NCBI GenBank assembly: GCA_037013495.1
Contig: CM072805.1
Location: 25,054,669 to 25,118,668, forward strand
From: Hippophae tibetana
Lineage: Eukaryota; Streptophyta; Magnoliopsida; Rosales; Elaeagnaceae
Direction of reading: 5' to 3'
Length of the DNA: 64,000 bases
A program made the translations under genes and the position numbers. Shown here in pieces: positions 59,982 to 64,000 of the stretch (positions are counted from its first letter, which is position 1; each line of letters starts with the position of its first letter). The notes under the pieces were generated by a model. It was not told where the DNA came from, did no database searches, and saw only the letters and a program-made list of their open reading frames with translations.

Positions 59982-60647
59982 ATGACAGAAGAAAAGTCTC
60001 CCTCAAACAGAGGCCAATCATCCACGTCAAGAAGAATAGTGATTATGAATGCAAGGTTTAAGGTGGAGAAGTTTGATAGAACTGGTCATTTCGACATATG
60101 GCAAGGTGAAGTTCTAGATGCTCTATTTTAACAAGGTCTAGACATTGTCATTGAAAAAGAGAAACCAAATGAAGCAGATGAAGTCGAGTGGAAAAATATC
60201 AATCAATTGGCATGTGGTACAATCTGTATGTGTCTCTCAAGAGAACAAAAGGAGACATCTGCAAGTAAGTTGTGGAAGACGTTGGAGAACAAGTTCATGA
60301 AGAAGAGCGGACATAGTCAACTCTATTTGAAGAAGAAGTTATTCCATTTTGAATACCTTCTAAGTACCATAATAAACGACCATATTACTGCTTTTAATCG
60401 ATTAGTAGTAGATTTGTTAAATATGGATGAAACTTTTAAAGGTGGAGATTTAGCCTTGATGATGTTAGCTTTCCTTCCTGATGAGTTTGATCACCATATT
60501 ACGAGCTTACTCATTGGGAAGGATAAAATGTCTTTTGAGAAAGTTTGCACTACTTTGTATAGTTATAAAATTAGAAAGAAAGATAAAAAAGAAAGCAGGA
60601 ATGAAGCAGCAGAGACACTGTCTGTAAGAGGGCATCCCCAAACTTAA
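59982..60647 (+). pseudogene. Copia gag (Tork type), one internal stop
   Basis: ATG at 59982 opens MTEEKSPSN; the frame holds ARFKVEKFDRTGHFDIWQ, hits TAA at 60129-60131, and continues unbroken to 60645-60647 through SREQKETSASKLWKTLENKF, HITAFNRLVVDLLNMDE and FLPDEFDHHITSLL, the gag core (UBN2-like). 221 codons. Capsid protein of the virus-like particle. The knuckle comes after the second stop. Confidence 0.88.
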
Positions 60648-63600
60648 CAGAAAGAAAGGAGAGGCAGATCTCATTCAAAAGGAAGGCTTAGTAAAGATGA
60701 ATGTGCCTTTTGTCATGAAAAATTCCATTGGAAGAAAACATTTCCGAAGCTGTAGAAGAAAGGAAAAGTTGTGCAGTGTGATGCATATGTAGCTAAAAGT
60801 AATTCAAATTCAAATTTTGCATTGGTTGGTTTGTGTTGGAATTTTGATTCAACATGTGCCTTCCATATGTCTCCTAACAAGGAGTGATTCTTTAACTTTG
60901 AAAAACTAAATTGTGGTGTTGTTTTCATGGGTAATGATTATCCATACATAGTTTTGGAGATCGGTACAATTTGTTTAAAGAATCAAAATGGTTCAAATAG
61001 AGTTTTGAAAGATGTTCATTAATTATGTCCCAGACATGAAGAAGAATCTCACAGTTGTGGGAGTCTTAGAATCAAAAGGCTTTATTGTGACCATACAAAA
61101 TGGGCATTGAAGGTTACTTTTGGTACACTTGTGGCAATTAAAAGTGTTCGAAAGAATAACTTGTACTACTACCTTGGTAGTACGGTTATTGGGACAACAT
61201 CAGTAGCATTTTCGGAGGAAGAAAAAGATTCAGAAACTATCAAGCTCTAGCATATGCGTTTGGGACATGCTGGTGAAAAAGCTTTACAGATTCTAGTAAA
61301 GCAAGGCCTGTTAAAAGGTGTGAGAACCGTTAAGTTGGAATTCTGTGAGCATTGTGTATTTGGGAAGCAGAAAAGAGTAAACTTTGACACTATACTCCAT
61401 AATACAAAAGGAATTTTGGATTACATCCATACTGATGTATAGGGGCCAACAAAAACTCCATCCATAAGTGGCAAACATTATTATGTCACTTTCGTTGATG
61501 ACTTCTCTAGAAGAGTTTGGGTGTATCTTATAAAGAAGAAGGATGAAGTGCTAGGAATTTTTCTCAAATGGAAGAAAATGATTGAGATTCATACTAGTAG
61601 AAAGATCAAGCATCTGAGGTCTGATAATAGCACTGAGTAAACAAACAATCCATTTATGAAAGTTTGTGAAGAAGAAAGGATAGTGCAACACTTGAGTATT
61701 CAAAAAACACCATAATAGAACGAAGTTACAGAATGTATGAAATGGACTTTGCTGGAGAAGGTTCGGTATATGTTGTTAAATGATGGGTTAGGCAAGCAAT
61801 ATTGGGCTGACTTTGCGACGTATGCATGTCATCTTGTCAACCGTCTACCATTGTCTACTCTTGAAGGAAAAATTCCTATGGAGGTTTTCTTACATATGTT
61901 TGGTTCTATTACATACTAACATGTAACGAAACCAAAGTTGGATCCAAGAGCCAAAAAAGATATTTTTTTGGGAATCCTCTATGGTTCTAAGGGATATCGA
62001 CTATGGTGCCTTGCAATGAAAAAGATAATCTTCAACAGAGATGTTACCTTTGATCAATCTGTTTTGCTGAGAAAGATAATTGAGAAGATTGATGACACTT
62101 TGTAGTAAGTGGAACAAACTCTGAAGCTAGTGGAGTTTGAAAGTAGAATTGTTAATCCAGTTGGTAGAGATAAGATAGAAGTTGATCTTTCATTGAAAGA
62201 AGATGAATCAGATGAAGAAGAGGTTTTAACCCAAGAACCTCCATAGTAACAAGAAGAAACTGCAGTTGATAGGCCACGATGAGAAAATGTAAAGGTGCTT
62301 TCTCGATACAAATATTTTAAAGATCTACTTCTCAGTTTAAGAATACAATGGCATGGGCACTTTTGGTTATGCATGATGATGTTCCTTCCATATATAAAGA
62401 AGTAATCGAAAGCCCTAAAATTGAAAGATGGAAGGAAGCCATAGATGAAAAACTTATGTCCCTTCAGAAGAATAAAATATGGAAGTTGACAAAACTACAT
62501 AAAGGTAAGAAGTCAATTGGCTGCAAATAGATGTATGCAAAGAAAGAGAGATTTCCTAACAAAGATGGTATTCACTACAAGGTAAGGTTGGTCGCTAAGG
62601 GCTACGCTTATAAGGAGGGAATTGATTATAATGAGGTATTTTTTTTCATTTGTAAAACATTTCTCCATTAGAATTTTGTTGGCCTTGGTAGCACATTTGG
62701 ATTTGGGACTAGTTCAACTTCATGTGAAAACCACATTTCTACACGGTGACTTAGAAGAGGAAATCTATATGTCTCAAACAGAAGGGTTTAATGTTGCTGG
62801 TAAAGAGAATTGGTTTTGCAAGCTGAACAAATCATTGTATGGATTGAAGTAATCTCCGAGGTAGTAGTAGAAAGGTTTTAATCAGTTTATGTTGCAGTAG
62901 AAGTATATTAGAAGTACATATAATCATTGTGTGTATTTTCTTAAGTTATAGATGAGTTTTTCATCTATCTTCTATTATACGTCAATGATATATTGATTAC
63001 ATCGAAGAGCCAAGCAAAAATTAAGAATTTGAAGGCTCAAATAAGTCAAGATTTTGACATAAAAGATCTAGGAGAAGCTAAGAAGATTCTCGACATGAAG
63101 ATAAGTAGAGACTGGAAGTAGGGGAAGCTTAGTTTGACCCAAAGTCAATATTTCAAAAAGGTATTACAACATTTTTGGTATGAATGAACATACAAAACCT
63201 ATAAGTACTCTGCTTATTCCTCATTTCAAGCTTAGTGCTCAATTATATCTTAAGAATAATGCAGAACGAGAATACATGGCAAAGGTACCGTATGAAAATG
63301 CGGTTGGTAGCTTAATGTATGCAATGGTGTGTACGAGATTCGACATTTCACATGTGGTTGGTGCTGTAAGAAAGTACATGTATGATCATGGTAAAGGACA
63401 TTGGTTGGTTGGAAATGGATTCTACGATATATTTTAAATACCGTATATGTTGGTTTAGTATTTCAGCAGGATAACAGTATTGGTCAATATGTAGTCAAAT
63501 ATTATGATTCAGACTATGTAGGAGATTTAGATAATCGTCGGTCAACTACTGGTTATGTATTTACTCTTGCTAGAGCACTAATCAGTTGGAAGTCTATCTT

Positions 63601-63948
63601 GCAGTCCACAGTTGCTTTATCTACTATAGAGGCAGATTATATGGTAGTTATAGAGGCTATGAAAGAAGCTATTTGCTTACGAGGTTTGCTTGAAGACTTG
63701 GGAGTTGATCAACAACATATTAAGGTGTTTTGTGACAATCAAGGTACTATTCATTTAGCAAAGAACTAAGTCTACCATGCATGTACAAAGCACATTGACG
63801 TTCGTTACCATTTCGTGCGAGAGATTATTGAAGAATGTGGAGTATTAGTTTAGAAGATTAATACTATAGAGAATCCCACAGATATGATGACTAAGGTGGT
63901 AAAGACAATTAAGTTCAAACATTGTATGGACTTGATTAACATCCTATA
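60648..63948 (+). pseudogene. Copia pol (Tork type), many stops and frameshifts
   Basis: In order: zinc knuckle CAFCHEKFHWKKTF (about 60703), with the Gly and last Cys both changed to Phe; protease DSTCAFHMSPNKE (about 60848); pre-integrase [12 protein letters not shown] (61251) and [12 protein letters not shown]; integrase HTDV, VDDFSRRVWVYL (61495), LRSDNSTE (61616), WADFATYACHLVNRLPLSTL (61805); RT start WKEAIDEKLMSLQKNKIW (62430), VRLVAKGYAYKEGIDYNEVF (62583), HVKTTFLHGDLEEEIYM (62720); LNKSLYGLK (62823); after a degenerate region with no intact YVDD box, VGSLMYAMVCTRFDI (63303), DSDYVGDLDNRRSTTGYVF (63508), STIEADYM (63622), CDNQGTIHLAKN (63732), then NPTDMMTKVVK and the stop at 63946. 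About 20 stops. Confidence 0.87.
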
Positions 63949-64000
63949 AATTTGATTTGAAAATGGCATCGTTGATCTAGAGATTGAAGAAATCATTTAA

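Larger units (their letters stand above)
59331..64000 (+). mobile_element. Tork/Tnt1-like Ty1-copia element, cut by the window end
   Basis: 5' LTR (59331-59880), primer-binding site, gag and pol in canonical order down to the pol stop at 63946-63948; the 3' LTR would lie beyond 64000. Gag and RNase H wording fits the Tork (Tnt1-94-type) lineage. Stops in every domain make it non-autonomous. Confidence 0.9.

Noticed and set aside
1-64000. tRNA genes, rRNA, snRNA, CRISPR arrays or organellar insertions
   Set aside because: Looked for A-box/B-box pairs, rRNA-like GC-rich blocks and regular spacer arrays; the tRNA-like words found were all retrotransposon primer-binding sites.

Overview
This window is nuclear DNA of a flowering plant, almost certainly a eudicot. 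It is strongly AT-rich. It holds two intron-containing plant regulatory genes, GT-AG introns, and many LTR retrotransposons and DNA transposons of plant families. I cannot name the species. No tRNA, rRNA or CRISPR array was seen.

Two host genes look intact. A three-exon R2R3-MYB factor of subgroup 21 (the MYB52/54/56/105/117 group) lies on the + strand at 4930-6598. A two-exon Cycling DOF Factor (CDF) lies on the - strand at 36364-39040; it has a complete Dof zinc finger and the C-terminal blocks that in this family bind FKF1 and GIGANTEA. They are about 30 kb apart with no sign of acting together.

The rest is mobile DNA and AT-rich spacer. 1-888: tail of a Ty1-copia element with most of its reverse transcriptase deleted, plus an LTR. 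7241-7673: hAT-type MITE. 9629-11790: minus-strand copia element with one complete LTR, one truncated LTR and a decayed gag. 15312-15870: degenerate satellite-like array with a period of about 170 bp. 17436-22939: complete CACTA element with TAA target duplications, holding a transposase-associated/Ulp1-protease gene and, on the other strand, a captured plant mobile domain (PMD) fragment. 25880-30510: decayed copia. 32550-33536: an LTR whose core promoter is tandemly repeated four times. 34025-34372: foldback element. 34885-35215: copia protease fragment.

39811-49162 is a three-level nest. A copia element is split by an hAT element (41875-47161, perfect 8-bp duplication TATGGAAT), which is itself split by a 1.8-kb solo LTR (41897-43702). 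51470-55440 holds minus-strand copia pieces around a second, inverted copy of that solo LTR (52858-54500, perfect 5-bp duplication GATGT). 56830-57236 is a small solo LTR related to the ones at 587 and 32550. 59331-64000 is the first LTR and nearly all of the coding region of a Tork/Tnt1-like copia element that runs off the window.

Every mobile-element reading frame found carries stops, frameshifts or deletions, so no element here looks autonomous. Boundaries come from reading the sequence by eye; family names rest on protein motifs, not on database searches.
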